A stretch of 46,611 bases of DNA. Source: Rhodocyclaceae bacterium. Its GTDB lineage: Bacteria > Pseudomonadota > Gammaproteobacteria > Burkholderiales > Rhodocyclaceae. The notes beneath the pieces were generated by a model. The model saw only the letters and a program-made list of their open reading frames with translations, was not told the origin of the DNA and did no database searches. Both the position numbers and the translations under genes were made by a program. The DNA lies in contig JAGRGD010000024.1 of the NCBI GenBank assembly GCA_020445665.1, positions 1-46,611 on the forward strand, written 5' to 3'. Shown here in pieces: positions 15,534 through 24,221 of this stretch (its first letter is position 1; the number at the start of each line of letters is the position of its first letter).

Positions 15534-16596
15534 GGCGGGCGAGCGCCGCGCGGGTTTCGTCGACCAGGCGTCGGGTGACCCGCGTGGCGTCTTCGTCGCG
15601 GGCCAGCGCGTAGGCTTCGCCCGCCCACAGGGACGAGAAATCGGTCCGGCCGAGGGCTTCGGCGGCCTGCTTGAGCGGCGCCAGCGCGCGTCCGGCGGTG
15701 GGGAAGGGGGGCAGGTCGTCGGAGAGCGGCCCGTACTCGCGCATCAGCCGATTGACAAGACCGCGCGCCGGCCGGCCCGAGAACAGGTTGGTCAGCGCGG
15801 TGGGCGCCTCGGCCGCCGCCAGCGCCGCCCGGTGCAGGGGCGAGACCAGTGACTCCGGGGTGCGCAGGTAGGCGGTGCCGAGCTGCACGGCGGCGGCGCC
15901 GAGGGCCAGGGCCGCGGCGATGCCCCGCCCGTCGCCGATGCCGCCGGCGGCGATCACCGGTACATCCACCGCGTCCACGATCGCCGGCAGCAGGGCGAGG
16001 GTGCCGGCCTGGGTGGCCGGATCGACCTCTAGGAACATGCCCCGGTGACCGCCGGCCTCCACGCCCTGGGCGATCACCGCGTCGCAGCCGTGGCGGACCA
16101 GCCAGCGTGCCTCCGCCACCGAGGTGGCCGAGGCCAGCACCAGGGCGCCGGTCGCCCTGACCCGGGCGAGCAGGTCGGCCGCCGGCAGCCCGAAGTGGAA
16201 GCTCACCACCTCGGGTCGCAGCGACTCGACCAGCGCACAGGTGGTGGCGTCGAAGGGGCTGCGGTTCGCGGCGGCGGCCTCGGTCGCCGGATCGAGGCCC
16301 AGCTCGCGGTAGCAGGGCGCCAGGCGCTCGCGCCAGGCCCGCTGGCGCGGTGCGTCGTCGGCTTGCGGGGTGTGGCAGAAGAAGTTCAGGTTCAACGCCG
16401 CCGGCGTGCCGGCACGCACCGTGACCACGTCCCGTGCGATGCCCTCGGCGTCGAGCATCGCGCAGGGCAGGGCGGCGAGCCCGCCGGCGCGGGCGACCGC
16501 GATGGCCATGGCCGGGCCCCCGGCGCCGGCCATCGGCGCCAGCAGGATGGGGTGTTCGATGCCGAGGCGTTCGATCAGGCGGCGGTCGGGCCACAT
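15508..16596 (-). CDS. Nitronate monooxygenase family FMN enzyme
   Basis: The 362-residue product has a TIM-barrel with NMO/2-nitropropane dioxygenase features: LGIEHPILLAPMAGAGGPAMA, CDAVIAQGVEAGGHRG (class I NMO signature), VPVIAAGGIGDGRGIAAALALGAAAVQLGTAYL (FMN phosphate loop) and a Ser/Gly-rich C-terminal part. Such enzymes oxidise toxic nitronates such as propionate 3-nitronate. GAGGAGA lies before ATG 16596. It is 11 bases after the MFS gene and is probably co-transcribed with it. The minus-strand frame stays open far upstream (to 18684), but that runs through the MFS gene out of frame and is not coding. Confidence 0.87.
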   Translation of the reverse strand: MWPDRRLIERLGIEHPILLAPMAGAGGPAMAIAVARAGGLAALPCAMLDAEGIARDVVTVRAGTPAALNLNFFCHTPQADDAPRQRAWRERLAPCYRELGLDPATEAAAANRSPFDATTCALVESLRPEVVSFHFGLPAADLLARVRATGALVLASATSVAEARWLVRHGCDAVIAQGVEAGGHRGMFLEVDPATQAGTLALLPAIVDAVDVPVIAAGGIGDGRGIAAALALGAAAVQLGTAYLRTPESLVSPLHRAALAAAEAPTALTNLFSGRPARGLVNRLMREYGPLSDDLPPFPTAGRALAPLKQAAEALGRTDFSSLWAGEAYALARDEDATRVTRRLVDETRAALARLTPGPAGA

Positions 16597-16607
16597 GGCA
16601 GGTCTCC

Positions 16608-17807
16608 TCAGGCGTGTTCGGGGTGGGCTGCGGTCTGGGCGTCGCGGCGCTCGACGACCTTCAGGGCGACCAGCAGCAGGCTCCCCACGACCATCACCGC
16701 CGCGGCGAGGTAGAGGCCCCCGGCGTAGCTGCCGGCCCGCTCGGCGATCCAGCCGGTGACGGCCGGGGCGATGATCTGGGCGACCCCGTAGGCGATGGTC
16801 ATCCTGCCCATCATCTTGGCGGGCCGGGTCGGGAAGTATCGGCCCGCCATGGTCAGCACCAGGCTGACCAGCCCGATGAAGGTGACGCCAAAGAGCACCG
16901 CGCCGGCCAGTGCCGCGGTGAGCCCGCCGGCGAGCGGCATCAGGATGCCGGCGATCTGGACCGTCGAGGTCGCGAGCAGGGCGTTGAGCATGCCGATCCG
17001 CCGCGCCACCAGATCCCACAGGATGCAGGCAGGGGCGGCCGACAGGCCGATCACCAGGAACACCAGCGAGCCCTTGCCGGCGAGGCCGGGCAGGTGGTCG
17101 ACGATCGCGACGATGAAGGTCGCGCTGACCACGTAGCCGACCCCGGCGCAGAAGTAGGCGGCCATGAAGACCCGCATGAAGAGCGGCGAGGGCGCCGCGT
17201 CGGGCATCGGGCGGCCGGCGTGGGTCAGTCCGCTGGTGTCGGGCTTCGGCAGCCAGTAAAGCGCCGGGCCGAGCAGGATCAGGCCGGCGGCGGCGAAGAC
17301 ATACCACTGGGCGTGCCAGTCCAGCGACTGGCGCATCAGCGACACCATCAGCGCGCAGGTGGCGATGCCGAGCCCGATGCCGACGAAGTGGATGCCCAGT
17401 TCGGGCCGGTGGTCGTGGCGGATCAGCCAGTTGAGGATCAGGCCGGTGCCGAAGAGCATCCCCGCCGCGCTCGACAGGCCCGCGATGAAGCGCCAGACGC
17501 TCCACCACAGCACCGAATCCGACAGGCCCATCGCCGCGGTGGAGAGCACCGCCACGACCATGCCGACCCGGTAGAGGCGATCCTTCAGGACCAGATCCGA
17601 GACGCTCGACGCGAAGAGTGCCCCGCACAGGTAGCCGACGTAGTTCCACGCTGCCAGCCAGCCGCCTTCGGCGGCGCCGAGGCCGGCCTGCTGCTGCATC
17701 AGCGGCAGCAGCGGGGTGTAGGCGAAGCGGGCGATGCCCATGCACAGCACCAGGCTGACGATGCCGGCGGTGAGGACCTGGAGGCGGGACGGGTGGGCGG
17801 CGGGCAT
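16608..17807 (-). CDS. MFS transporter, YbfB/YjiJ-like family
   Basis: The 399-residue protein has 12 predicted membrane helices. It opens with LTAGIVSLVLCMGIARFAYTPLLPLM, a recognisable start of the YbfB/YjiJ group, and later has GWLAAWNYVGYLCGALFAS and a central loop with TSGLTHAGRPMPDAAPSP. The substrate is unknown. ATG 17807 was chosen because the upstream open part lacks a membrane start and runs into the promoter. It diverges from the LysR regulator, which probably controls it together with the nitronate monooxygenase gene. Confidence 0.82.
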   Translation of the reverse strand: MPAAHPSRLQVLTAGIVSLVLCMGIARFAYTPLLPLMQQQAGLGAAEGGWLAAWNYVGYLCGALFASSVSDLVLKDRLYRVGMVVAVLSTAAMGLSDSVLWWSVWRFIAGLSSAAGMLFGTGLILNWLIRHDHRPELGIHFVGIGLGIATCALMVSLMRQSLDWHAQWYVFAAAGLILLGPALYWLPKPDTSGLTHAGRPMPDAAPSPLFMRVFMAAYFCAGVGYVVSATFIVAIVDHLPGLAGKGSLVFLVIGLSAAPACILWDLVARRIGMLNALLATSTVQIAGILMPLAGGLTAALAGAVLFGVTFIGLVSLVLTMAGRYFPTRPAKMMGRMTIAYGVAQIIAPAVTGWIAERAGSYAGGLYLAAAVMVVGSLLLVALKVVERRDAQTAAHPEHA

Positions 17808-17854
17808 GGGCGCGGGGTCGAGGTGAACACCCGCAACGGTACGGCAGTTGTGGT

Positions 17855-17879
17855 ATCTGTACAATCGAATAAATCAGAT
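17855..17879. promoter_or_regulatory. Possible LysR operator in the divergent promoter
   Basis: An inverted repeat ATCTG (17855-17859) and CAGAT (17875-17879) with a 15-base AT-rich spacer lies in the 100-base gap between the MFS start and the LysR start. Size and symmetry are near those of LysR-type sites, and this is the most AT-rich part of the region. Confidence 0.4.
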
Positions 17880-17907
17880 TAAAGCGTTCTGTTTGGGAGA
17901 ACTGAAT

Positions 17908-18750
17908 ATGGAGCTCGTCGCGCTGCGCACGTTCAAGGCCGTGGTCGAGGAGGGGGGCGTGCTGGCGGCCTCCCGGCGCCTCAACACGGTCCAGTCCAAC
18001 GTCACCACCCGCATCCGGCGGCTGGAAGAGGAGCTGGGTGCGACGCTGTTCTTCCGCAAGGGCCGCGGGCTCGAGCTGGCGCCGCCGGGGCGCGTGCTGC
18101 TCGAGTTTGCCGATCGGATGCTGCAGCTCGAGCGCCAGACCGCAGCCGCCGTGCGCCAGGTCGGCGCCGAGACGGGGGAGCTGCGCATCGGCTCGATGGA
18201 GACCTTCGCCGCCCTGCACCTGCCCCGCGGCCTGATGCGTCTGCGCGAGCTGCATCCCGGCGTCGATCTGCGCGTCGTCACCGACACCAGCGAGGCGCTG
18301 GTGGACGGGGTGCTCGCCCATCGCCTCGACTGCGCCTTCGTCGCGGGCCCGCTGGAGGACGCGCGGCTGGTGTGCGAGACGGTGGCCGAGGAGGAGCTGG
18401 TGTGCGCCAGCGTGGGCGGGTCGTCGGGTCTGCCGCTGATCCTCTTTCGCGCCGGCTGCGCCTACCGGGCGCGGGCCATCGAGTGGCAGCGCCAGCTTGG
18501 CCAGTCGGCCACCCAGGTCATGGAGATGGGCACCCTCGAGGGCATCCTCGGCTGCGTCGGCGCCGGCGTCGGCTGGACCCTGCTGCCGCGGCGGGTGATC
18601 GAGCAGTCGCGCCATGGCGGGAAGGTGGTGCTGACCCCGGTGCCGGCCGCCCTGGCGCGGGTGCCGACGCTGATGGTGCGCCACCGGGACAGCCCGCCCC
18701 TGCGGGCTGCGGATTCGCTGGCGGCCAGCGTCGCCTGCGGCGAACCCTGA
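17908..18750 (+). CDS. LysR-family transcriptional regulator
   Basis: The 280-residue product has the LysR N-terminal winged helix (LRTFKAVVEEGGVLAASRRLNTVQSNVTTRIRRLEEELG, residues 6-44). It also has the effector domain (LRIGSMETFAALHLPRGLMRLRELHPGVDLRV, then GILGCVGAGVGWTLLPRRVIE). GGGAGA precedes ATG 17908. It is divergent from the MFS/nitronate monooxygenase pair and convergent with dctM, so the MFS operon is its probable target. The inducer is unknown; a nitronate or a related nitro compound would fit the neighbour. Confidence 0.88.
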   Translation: MELVALRTFKAVVEEGGVLAASRRLNTVQSNVTTRIRRLEEELGATLFFRKGRGLELAPPGRVLLEFADRMLQLERQTAAAVRQVGAETGELRIGSMETFAALHLPRGLMRLRELHPGVDLRVVTDTSEALVDGVLAHRLDCAFVAGPLEDARLVCETVAEEELVCASVGGSSGLPLILFRAGCAYRARAIEWQRQLGQSATQVMEMGTLEGILGCVGAGVGWTLLPRRVIEQSRHGGKVVLTPVPAALARVPTLMVRHRDSPPLRAADSLAASVACGEP

Positions 18751-18756
18751 GCCGGC

Positions 18757-20016
18757 TTAGACGAGGCCGAGGGCGGTCACGGGCAGGAAGGTGACGATCA
18801 GCAGCACGACGAACATGGCGAGGATGAACCACTTGCCGTAGCCCATTACCTGCTCGATCCGCAGGCCGGTGGTCGAGCACACCGTGAGCAGGACCGAAGC
18901 CACGGGCGGGGTCTGCTGGCCGATGCCCAGATTCAGGCAGACGATGACGCCGAAATGGACCGGATCGATGCCCATCTGGGTGGCCAGCGGGAGCAGCATC
19001 GGCACCACCACGATGATCGCCGCCGAGGCATGCAGGAACATGCCGAGCAGCAGCAGGAAGCCGTTGATCAGCAGGAGCCGCAGCACATAGCTGTCGGTGA
19101 CGCCGCCGAGGGCCTCGGCCACCTGCTGGGGCAGGCGCTCGTTGGCGAGGAACTGGCCGAGCACGGCCGAGCCGGCGATGATCATCATCACCACCGAGGT
19201 CTGGCGGACGGTCTCGAGCATCAGCTCGTAGATCCGCGCGAGGTCGAGATCCCGGTGCAGCACCGTGCCGAAGAGCAGGGCGCAGACCACCCCCACCGCC
19301 GCGGCCTCGGTCGGCGTGACGAAGCCGCCGATCAGGCCGCCGACCACGATCACCGGAATCAGCAGCGGCACCGCGGCGTGTCGCAGCGCGTGGCCGAGCC
19401 GGGGCCACTCGAAGTGCGCATCGGTGGGATAGGCCTCGCGGCGCGCGAAGAGGTAGCTGGTGATCATGAAGGCGGCGCCCAGGATCAGGCCCGGCACGAT
19501 GCCCGCGATGAAGAGATCCTTGATCGAGGTGTTGGTGGTCACCCCGTAGAGCACCATCGGAATCGACGGCGGGATGATGATCCCGAGCGTGGCGCTGGTT
19601 GCCGTGATGGCCGCCGCGAAGGCCCGCGGGTAGCCCTGCTTCTCCATGCTCGGCACGAAGACCTTGCTCATCACTGCGGCGTCGGCCACCGCAGAGCCGG
19701 ACATTTCGGCCATGAACATCGAGGTCACCACGTTCACATGGGCGAGGCCGCCCCGGATCCAGCCGACGAGGGCCCGCGCCAGCGTGATGATGCGGTCCGA
19801 GATCGACGTCGCCCCCATCAGCTCGCCCATGAAGATGAAGAGCGGAATGGCCAGCAGGATGACCTTGTTGACTCCGGAAAAGAGCTGGATCGGCACCATG
19901 ATCAGGTCCACGCCGGCGACCAGCATCGCGATCGCGGCGGCCACCATCAGCGCGAACGCGATGGGCATCCCTAAGGCGATCAGGGCAAAGAGCAGTCCGA
20001 CGACACCCCAGGCCAT
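18757..20016 (-). CDS. dctM: TRAP transporter large permease DctM
   Basis: The 419-residue protein has about 12 hydrophobic helices and clear DctM motifs: LAIPLFIFMGELMG, MFMAEMSGSAVADAAVMSKVFVPSM, LGIIIPPSIPMVLYG, FVTPTEAAAVGV and GIGQQTPPVASVL. With DctQ it forms the sodium-driven permease of a TRAP uptake system. The ATG at 20016 uses the last base of the dctQ stop (TGATG). Confidence 0.93.
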   Translation of the reverse strand: MAWGVVGLLFALIALGMPIAFALMVAAAIAMLVAGVDLIMVPIQLFSGVNKVILLAIPLFIFMGELMGATSISDRIITLARALVGWIRGGLAHVNVVTSMFMAEMSGSAVADAAVMSKVFVPSMEKQGYPRAFAAAITATSATLGIIIPPSIPMVLYGVTTNTSIKDLFIAGIVPGLILGAAFMITSYLFARREAYPTDAHFEWPRLGHALRHAAVPLLIPVIVVGGLIGGFVTPTEAAAVGVVCALLFGTVLHRDLDLARIYELMLETVRQTSVVMMIIAGSAVLGQFLANERLPQQVAEALGGVTDSYVLRLLLINGFLLLLGMFLHASAAIIVVVPMLLPLATQMGIDPVHFGVIVCLNLGIGQQTPPVASVLLTVCSTTGLRIEQVMGYGKWFILAMFVVLLIVTFLPVTALGLV

Positions 20017-20555
20017 CAGAGGGCCCTCCCGCTGGCGCGCCAAGCCCGGACGAGGGCCACGACGCTGGCGGCGAGCATCAGGCCGGCCGCCAGCGGGACC
20101 GCGGCCATGAACCAGCCCTGGGCGATCTCCGCCGTCTCGATCTCGGTGCGGCCGGACACCCGGATCATCCGGATGCCCTCGAACACGACCATGCCGAGAA
20201 ACGCGATGACCGTGGCAGCGACACCGCTGCGCGCGATCCGCCCGGCCGGCGCGGGCAGTTTCTCGACCAGCAGATCGAAGCTGATGTGGCCGCTGCGGCG
20301 CATCGCTAGATAGGCGCCGAGGAAGGTGATCCACACCAGCAGCAGGCCGGGCAGTTCGTCTGCCGTGGCCGTCAGCGGCGACAGCAGGGCGTCGCTCCAG
20401 TCATAGACCGTCCCGATCCACTCGCTGTCGCGCCCCGCCTTGCGCAGAAAGCCGAGCACGACGTAGCGGTAGAAGACGTTGAGGCACACCAGCGCGGCCG
20501 AGAGGCCGAAGCAGGCCACGCTGAGGACCCCGACGAGACGATCCAGCCAGCGCAT
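20016..20555 (-). CDS. dctQ: TRAP transporter small permease DctQ
   Basis: The 179-residue protein has four hydrophobic helices. It shows the DctQ pattern: an N-terminal helix LSVACFGLSAALVCLNVFYRYV, then LPGLLLVWITFLGAYLAMRRSGHISFDLLV. DctQ pairs with DctM in the membrane. An insertion between helices 1 and 2 (LRKAGRDSEWIGTVYDWSDA) makes it a little longer than many DctQ. It shares TGATG junctions with dctP and dctM. Confidence 0.9.
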   Translation of the reverse strand: MRWLDRLVGVLSVACFGLSAALVCLNVFYRYVVLGFLRKAGRDSEWIGTVYDWSDALLSPLTATADELPGLLLVWITFLGAYLAMRRSGHISFDLLVEKLPAPAGRIARSGVAATVIAFLGMVVFEGIRMIRVSGRTEIETAEIAQGWFMAAVPLAAGLMLAASVVALVRAWRASGRAL

Positions 20556-21535
20556 CAGCGGGCCTGGGCGGTGCTGCGCACGAAGGTGAGGTACTCGTCG
20601 CCGAAGTCGGCCTCGTAGCGCGCGTGGGTGCGTCCGGTGGCGGCCTGGAAGGCCGGCAGGTCGACCGGGTTGATCTCGGTCCGCGCCTTCATCTCCTCGA
20701 AGTAGCGGGCCTCGAGTTCGGCGGCGACGGCGTAGGCGCGGTCGGTGATCTCGCGGCCGACGGCGACGAAGACGGCACGCTGCTCGGGCGTCAGGCTGTC
20801 ATGGAAGGCCTGGGACATCATCAGGAACGACGGCGTATACACGTGGCTGGTCAGGCTCAGGTGGCCGGCCACCTCGAAGTGCTTCTGCTCGTAGAAGCCG
20901 TAGGTCGCGGCTTCGGCACCGTCCACGACGCCGGTCTGAAGCGCAGTGAAGGTTTCGCCCCAGGGCACGCTCTGGGGCGTCGCGCCCATGTCCTTGAACA
21001 CCGCCTGGCGGAACTTGCCGCCGGAGATGCGGATCTTCAGCCCCTCCAGGTCCTCGGGCTTGTGAATGGCCCGGCGCCCGTTCATGACGTGGCGGAAGCC
21101 GTTCTCATAGACCCCGATCACCTTGACGCGGCCCACGTCCTCGATGCGCGCGCGGATGGCGTCCTCGAGGCCCGCCTTCATCGCCCGCTGCACGTGTGCC
21201 CGGTCGGAGAACAGCCAGGGCAGGTCGAATACACCGATCTTCTTGTCCAGCTTCAGCACGCCGGAGGCAATGTTGATCATCTCGATCGAACCCGCCTGGA
21301 GGTTGGCGAGCAGGGCGCCCTCCTTGCCCAGCTGCCCGCTCGGAAAGAGCTGGAACTCGAACTGGCCGGGCAGGCGCTTGCCGATCTCGTCGGCAAAGAG
21401 CTTCGACTGGGCATGCAGCGGCGAGAACTCCGAGACGTGGCTGGCGATGCGCACGACGGTGGGGGCCGCCTGGGCCGGGCCGGCGGCAAGGAGTGCGGCG
21501 CCGACGGTGAGGGCAAGGGTACGGAAAAGCTTCAT
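20555..21535 (-). CDS. dctP: TRAP transporter substrate-binding protein DctP
   Basis: The 326-residue periplasmic protein has a signal peptide (LALTVGAALLAAGPAQA) and TRAP receptor motifs: FQLFPSGQLGKEGALLANLQAGSIEM, KPEDLEGLKIRI and GATPQSVPWGETFTALQTGVVDGAEAA. The conserved Arg in LKIRISGG is the usual carboxylate-binding residue, so the ligand is probably an organic acid. AGGAGA precedes ATG 21535. The adjoining amidohydrolase hints at an aromatic-derived or lactone-forming acid, but that is inference. Confidence 0.93.
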   Translation of the reverse strand: MKLFRTLALTVGAALLAAGPAQAAPTVVRIASHVSEFSPLHAQSKLFADEIGKRLPGQFEFQLFPSGQLGKEGALLANLQAGSIEMINIASGVLKLDKKIGVFDLPWLFSDRAHVQRAMKAGLEDAIRARIEDVGRVKVIGVYENGFRHVMNGRRAIHKPEDLEGLKIRISGGKFRQAVFKDMGATPQSVPWGETFTALQTGVVDGAEAATYGFYEQKHFEVAGHLSLTSHVYTPSFLMMSQAFHDSLTPEQRAVFVAVGREITDRAYAVAAELEARYFEEMKARTEINPVDLPAFQAATGRTHARYEADFGDEYLTFVRSTAQAR

Positions 21536-21548
21536 GGTGTCTCCTGAC

Positions 21549-21584
21549 GGTTCTGGTTGTGTGGTTCTGGTTGTGTGGTTCTGG
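21549..21584. repeat. Short tandem repeat, 14-base unit
   Basis: The unit GGTTCTGGTTGTGT occurs twice in full (21549-21562 and 21563-21576) followed by an eight-base partial copy. It fills the gap between the gntR stop and the dctP ribosome site. Copy number may vary between strains; no protein is encoded. Confidence 0.8.
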
Positions 21585-21594
21585 GTTGGAGAGA

Positions 21595-22338
21595 TCAGCG
21601 GATCTCGGTGCGATAGCGGAAGCGCTCGGCGGGTCCACGGCTTCGGCGCCATTCGAGGGCATCGCCGGCATAGTCGCGGGCGAGCCTGTCGATGACGATC
21701 AGGGGCGTGCCGCGCGCAACCCGGAGCAGCCGTGCCAGGGTGGCGTCGGCGGCCTCGGCGGTCAGGGATTCCTCGGCACGGGCCACGGTCTGCTCGCAGC
21801 TGGCGTCGTAGATCGGGTAGAGCAGGGGGCCGATGTCGGCCGGATCGATGGCCAGGAACGGCTGGAACCGGGGCAGGGGCAGCCAGATCTGTTCGGCAAG
21901 GATCGGCGCGCCGTCGATCAGTCGGAGCCGGTCCATGGCGATGCCTTCGCTGCCTTCGGAAACGCCGAGCTGGCGCGCCACCTCACTGGGCATCACGTCG
22001 ACCGAGCGACGCAGGATTCGGCTCTCCGGAATGAGGCGTTCGCCGGCGGCGCCACTGAAACGGAAGAAGCGGAACAGGCTCTGGTCGAAGCTGGGGCGGC
22101 GCACGAAGGTGCCGCGGCCGTGCTGTCGCTCGAGCAGCCCTTCATCCACCAGGGCGGCGAGCGCCTGGCGCGCGGTGCCCGGCGCGACGCCGAACTGCTC
22201 GGCGATGACGTTCTCCGACGGGATACGGTCGCCGGGCTTCCAGCTCCGGTCCACGATCCGGGCGCGGAGGGCATCGGCGAGGCGCTGATAACGGGGAAGG
22301 CGGTTGTCTCCGGCGAGTGCGCTCATGGCAGGGCTCAT
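21595..22338 (-). CDS. GntR-family regulator with UTRA domain (HutC type)
   Basis: The 247-residue product has a GntR winged helix (RYQRLADALRARIVDRSWKPGDRIPSENVIAEQFGVAPGTARQALAALVDEGLLERQHGRGTFV, residues 16-79). The UTRA effector domain follows (IAMDRLRLIDGAPILAEQIWLPL, then GTPLIVIDRLARDY). It is upstream of dctPQM on the same strand and divergent from the amidohydrolase, so it most likely controls both. The palindrome at 22356-22377 next to its start is the likely operator. ATG 22338 is taken; ATG 22326 is an alternative five residues in. Confidence 0.9.
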   Translation of the reverse strand: MSPAMSALAGDNRLPRYQRLADALRARIVDRSWKPGDRIPSENVIAEQFGVAPGTARQALAALVDEGLLERQHGRGTFVRRPSFDQSLFRFFRFSGAAGERLIPESRILRRSVDVMPSEVARQLGVSEGSEGIAMDRLRLIDGAPILAEQIWLPLPRFQPFLAIDPADIGPLLYPIYDASCEQTVARAEESLTAEAADATLARLLRVARGTPLIVIDRLARDYAGDALEWRRSRGPAERFRYRTEIR

Positions 22339-22355
22339 GTTGGATTGTGCTGGTG

Positions 22356-22377
22356 TATAGTTCTATATAGAAGTATA
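22356..22377. promoter_or_regulatory. Probable GntR/HutC operator
   Basis: A 22-base near-perfect palindrome has arms TATAGTTCTAT and ATAGAAGTATA; 20 of 22 positions are symmetric. It lies 18 bases before the gntR start and about 58 bases before the amidohydrolase start, in an AT-rich patch that stands out from the GC-rich surroundings and probably overlaps both promoters. Confidence 0.7.
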
Positions 22378-22434
22378 AAACTAGAGACAAGTCAATCGGG
22401 AGCGATCTTGGAATACGGGGGTGCGGCAAACCTG

Positions 22435-23220
22435 ATGGGGGTGCCTGCGGGGCGCTACGACGGCCACGTCCATGTCTTCGACCTGGCGCAGCCGATGGTG
22501 GACGGCCGCCGCTACACGCCGAGCCGCGCGGCGCTGCTCGGCTCGCTCGACGTGCTGTTGCGGGCCCACGGCATGGACGGCGCGCTGCTGGTGCAGCCCA
22601 GCTTCCTGGGCGAGGACAACGCCTATCTGCTGCAGGCCCTCGCAGCCGCGCGCGAGACCTCGGACCTGCGCTATCGCGGCGTCGCGATGACCTCCCCATC
22701 GACACCGGCGGGCACCCTGCAGCAACTGACGGACGGTGGCGTGGTCGGCATGCGCCTCAACCTCGTCGGTGCGCCGCTGCCCGATATCGACTCGCGCCCG
22801 TGGCGGGCGCACCTGCAGGCGCTGTCACGAATGGGGTGGCACGTCGAGGTGCACCTCGAGGGTGAGCGTCTCGCCGCCTTTCTGCCCGCGCTGGTGGCGC
22901 AGGTCGAGACGGTGGTCGTGGATCACTTCGGCCTGCCCGCCCCGGGCTGGTCGGACCCGGATGTGGCCCTGGCGCCGCTGCTGGACACCCCGCCCGATCG
23001 GCTGATGGTGAAACTCAGCGCGCCGTACCGCTTCGCCCCGGACACCCCGTCCGCGGCGCTTGCGCCGGCCGTCGCGCCGCTGGCCGCGCGACTGGCGCGC
23101 CATCTGGGACCGCGACGCCTGCTATGGGGCAGCGACTGGCCCTGGACGCGTTTCGAGGCGGGACGCAGCTATCGCGAGACCCTGTCGTGGGAATCGCTGT
23201 GGATGCCTCAGTCGGTCTGA
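22435..23220 (+). CDS. Amidohydrolase family (COG3618, 2-pyrone-4,6-dicarboxylate lactonase-like)
   Basis: The 261-residue TIM-barrel hydrolase has YDGHVHVFD near the N terminus (the metal-site HVH), YRGVAM, VGMRLNLVGAPLPDI, VEVHLEGE, VVVDHFGLPAPG and the C-terminal LLWGSDWPWTRFE with the conserved Asp. COG3618 members hydrolyse lactones and related ring esters of dicarboxylic acids. Divergence from gntR and dctPQM across a shared operator suggests it processes the acid taken up by the TRAP system. A TTG at 22408 with GGGAG five bases upstream is a credible alternative start adding nine residues. Confidence 0.85.
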   Translation: MGVPAGRYDGHVHVFDLAQPMVDGRRYTPSRAALLGSLDVLLRAHGMDGALLVQPSFLGEDNAYLLQALAAARETSDLRYRGVAMTSPSTPAGTLQQLTDGGVVGMRLNLVGAPLPDIDSRPWRAHLQALSRMGWHVEVHLEGERLAAFLPALVAQVETVVVDHFGLPAPGWSDPDVALAPLLDTPPDRLMVKLSAPYRFAPDTPSAALAPAVAPLAARLARHLGPRRLLWGSDWPWTRFEAGRSYRETLSWESLWMPQSV

Positions 23221-23645
23221 TCCGGTCCGGCGTCGCCGGCCGTCTCGTCTTCGGGCGGCGCGGAAGCCTCGGGTGGCGGCAGGCCAAGCGCCAGCCACGC
23301 GGTCCAGTCGAGGGGCGACCATTCCTGCGGCGGCGTCTGCGGAAACAGCGGACGCCGCGGCATGATCGGCCGCTTCGGCCGGAACGGGCGCGGCGGCATC
23401 ATCGGCAGGCCCGATGGGGGAAGGCTGTTGCGGGCCCGCGGCGCCTGCTCCGGGCACCAGCCGACGATCAGGCCGTCCCGGTCCAGCAGTGCGCCGTTGT
23501 TCCAGGGGCCGAGCCAGGTCGCCGTGGCGGCGTGATACAGGTGTTCCCGGTGGATGAAGGCCAGCCACTCGATCTGTGTATCGAAGATGTTCTGGCCTTC
23601 GACCCAGCCCACGTGCTGCATCGCACGGTCAAAAATCGGAGTCAT
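23208..23645 (-). CDS. Small 4-fold beta-flower-type protein with Pro-rich tail
   Basis: In the 145-residue product the N-terminal 60 residues contain short repeats typical of beta-flower proteins: FDRAMQHVGWVEGQNIFD, IEWLAFIHREHLYH, TWLGPWNNGALLDRDGLIVGW. Residues 70-125 are rich in Pro and Arg (PPRPFRPKRPIMPRRP) and the C terminus is acidic. No signal peptide is seen. Function is unknown. It overlaps the last 13 bases of the convergent amidohydrolase. Confidence 0.65.
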   Translation of the reverse strand: MTPIFDRAMQHVGWVEGQNIFDTQIEWLAFIHREHLYHAATATWLGPWNNGALLDRDGLIVGWCPEQAPRARNSLPPSGLPMMPPRPFRPKRPIMPRRPLFPQTPPQEWSPLDWTAWLALGLPPPEASAPPEDETAGDAGPDQTD

Positions 23646-23721
23646 CGGATCTGCCCGGCAGGATCAAGGCGGCCAGCATACCGGCCGAAGCCGGGGCCGC
23701 GCGAGTTGACGCGCCGGCTGC

Positions 23722-24165
23722 CTACTTCTCGACCTTGCCCTGCATCACCATGATGGTCTGCTGCATCAATGCGCAGAGCGTTTCACGTTCGCCGTTCACC
23801 GCGAAGACCTCGGCCCGCGTCACGATCAGGGTGCGGCCCGGCCGCAACACCGAGCCGCGGGCGACCAGATGGTCGCCGTCGGCCGGCGCCACGAGGTTCA
23901 TCTTGTATTCCACGGTCAGCACCGAAGCCGTGGCCGGAACGACGGTCATCGCGGCGTAGCCGGCGGCCGAGTCGGCGATCATGCCGACCACGCCGCCATG
24001 GACGAAGCCATGCTGCTGCTCGACGCCGTCCCAGTGGGGGACATGGATCTCGGTGCGCCCGTGTTCGATGACGGGCATCGTCGCGTGGATCAGGTGCATG
24101 GCGTTCTGTCGGGCGAAGCTGGCCGCCACGGCGGCGGCGAAGTCGGGATTGGCGATGGTGGTCAA
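23722..24165 (-). CDS. PaaI-type hotdog thioesterase
   Basis: The 147-residue product has the hotdog fold signature VEQQHGFVHGGVVGMIADSAAGYAA (HGGVV..D, catalytic region), then VEYKMNLVAPADGDHLVARGSVLRPGRTLIVTRAEVF. PaaI-type enzymes hydrolyse acyl- or aryl-acetyl-CoA thioesters. The start is uncertain: TTG 24165 has GGAG six bases upstream and gives the usual N terminus (TTIANPDFAAAVAASFARQ). TTG 24225 overlaps the stop of the preceding gene but would add 20 residues of no known domain. Confidence 0.82.
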   Translation of the reverse strand: MTTIANPDFAAAVAASFARQNAMHLIHATMPVIEHGRTEIHVPHWDGVEQQHGFVHGGVVGMIADSAAGYAAMTVVPATASVLTVEYKMNLVAPADGDHLVARGSVLRPGRTLIVTRAEVFAVNGERETLCALMQQTIMVMQGKVEK

Positions 24166-24221
24166 GGAGAGCTCCGGTCGGGCGGCGGTGCCGCCACAGT
24201 AGGCGTTCGTTGATGTCAACG

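Noticed and set aside
15508-18684. Single 1058-codon minus-strand gene
   Set aside because: Only the last 362 codons match a protein family; the upstream part runs out of frame through the MFS gene and opposite the LysR gene.
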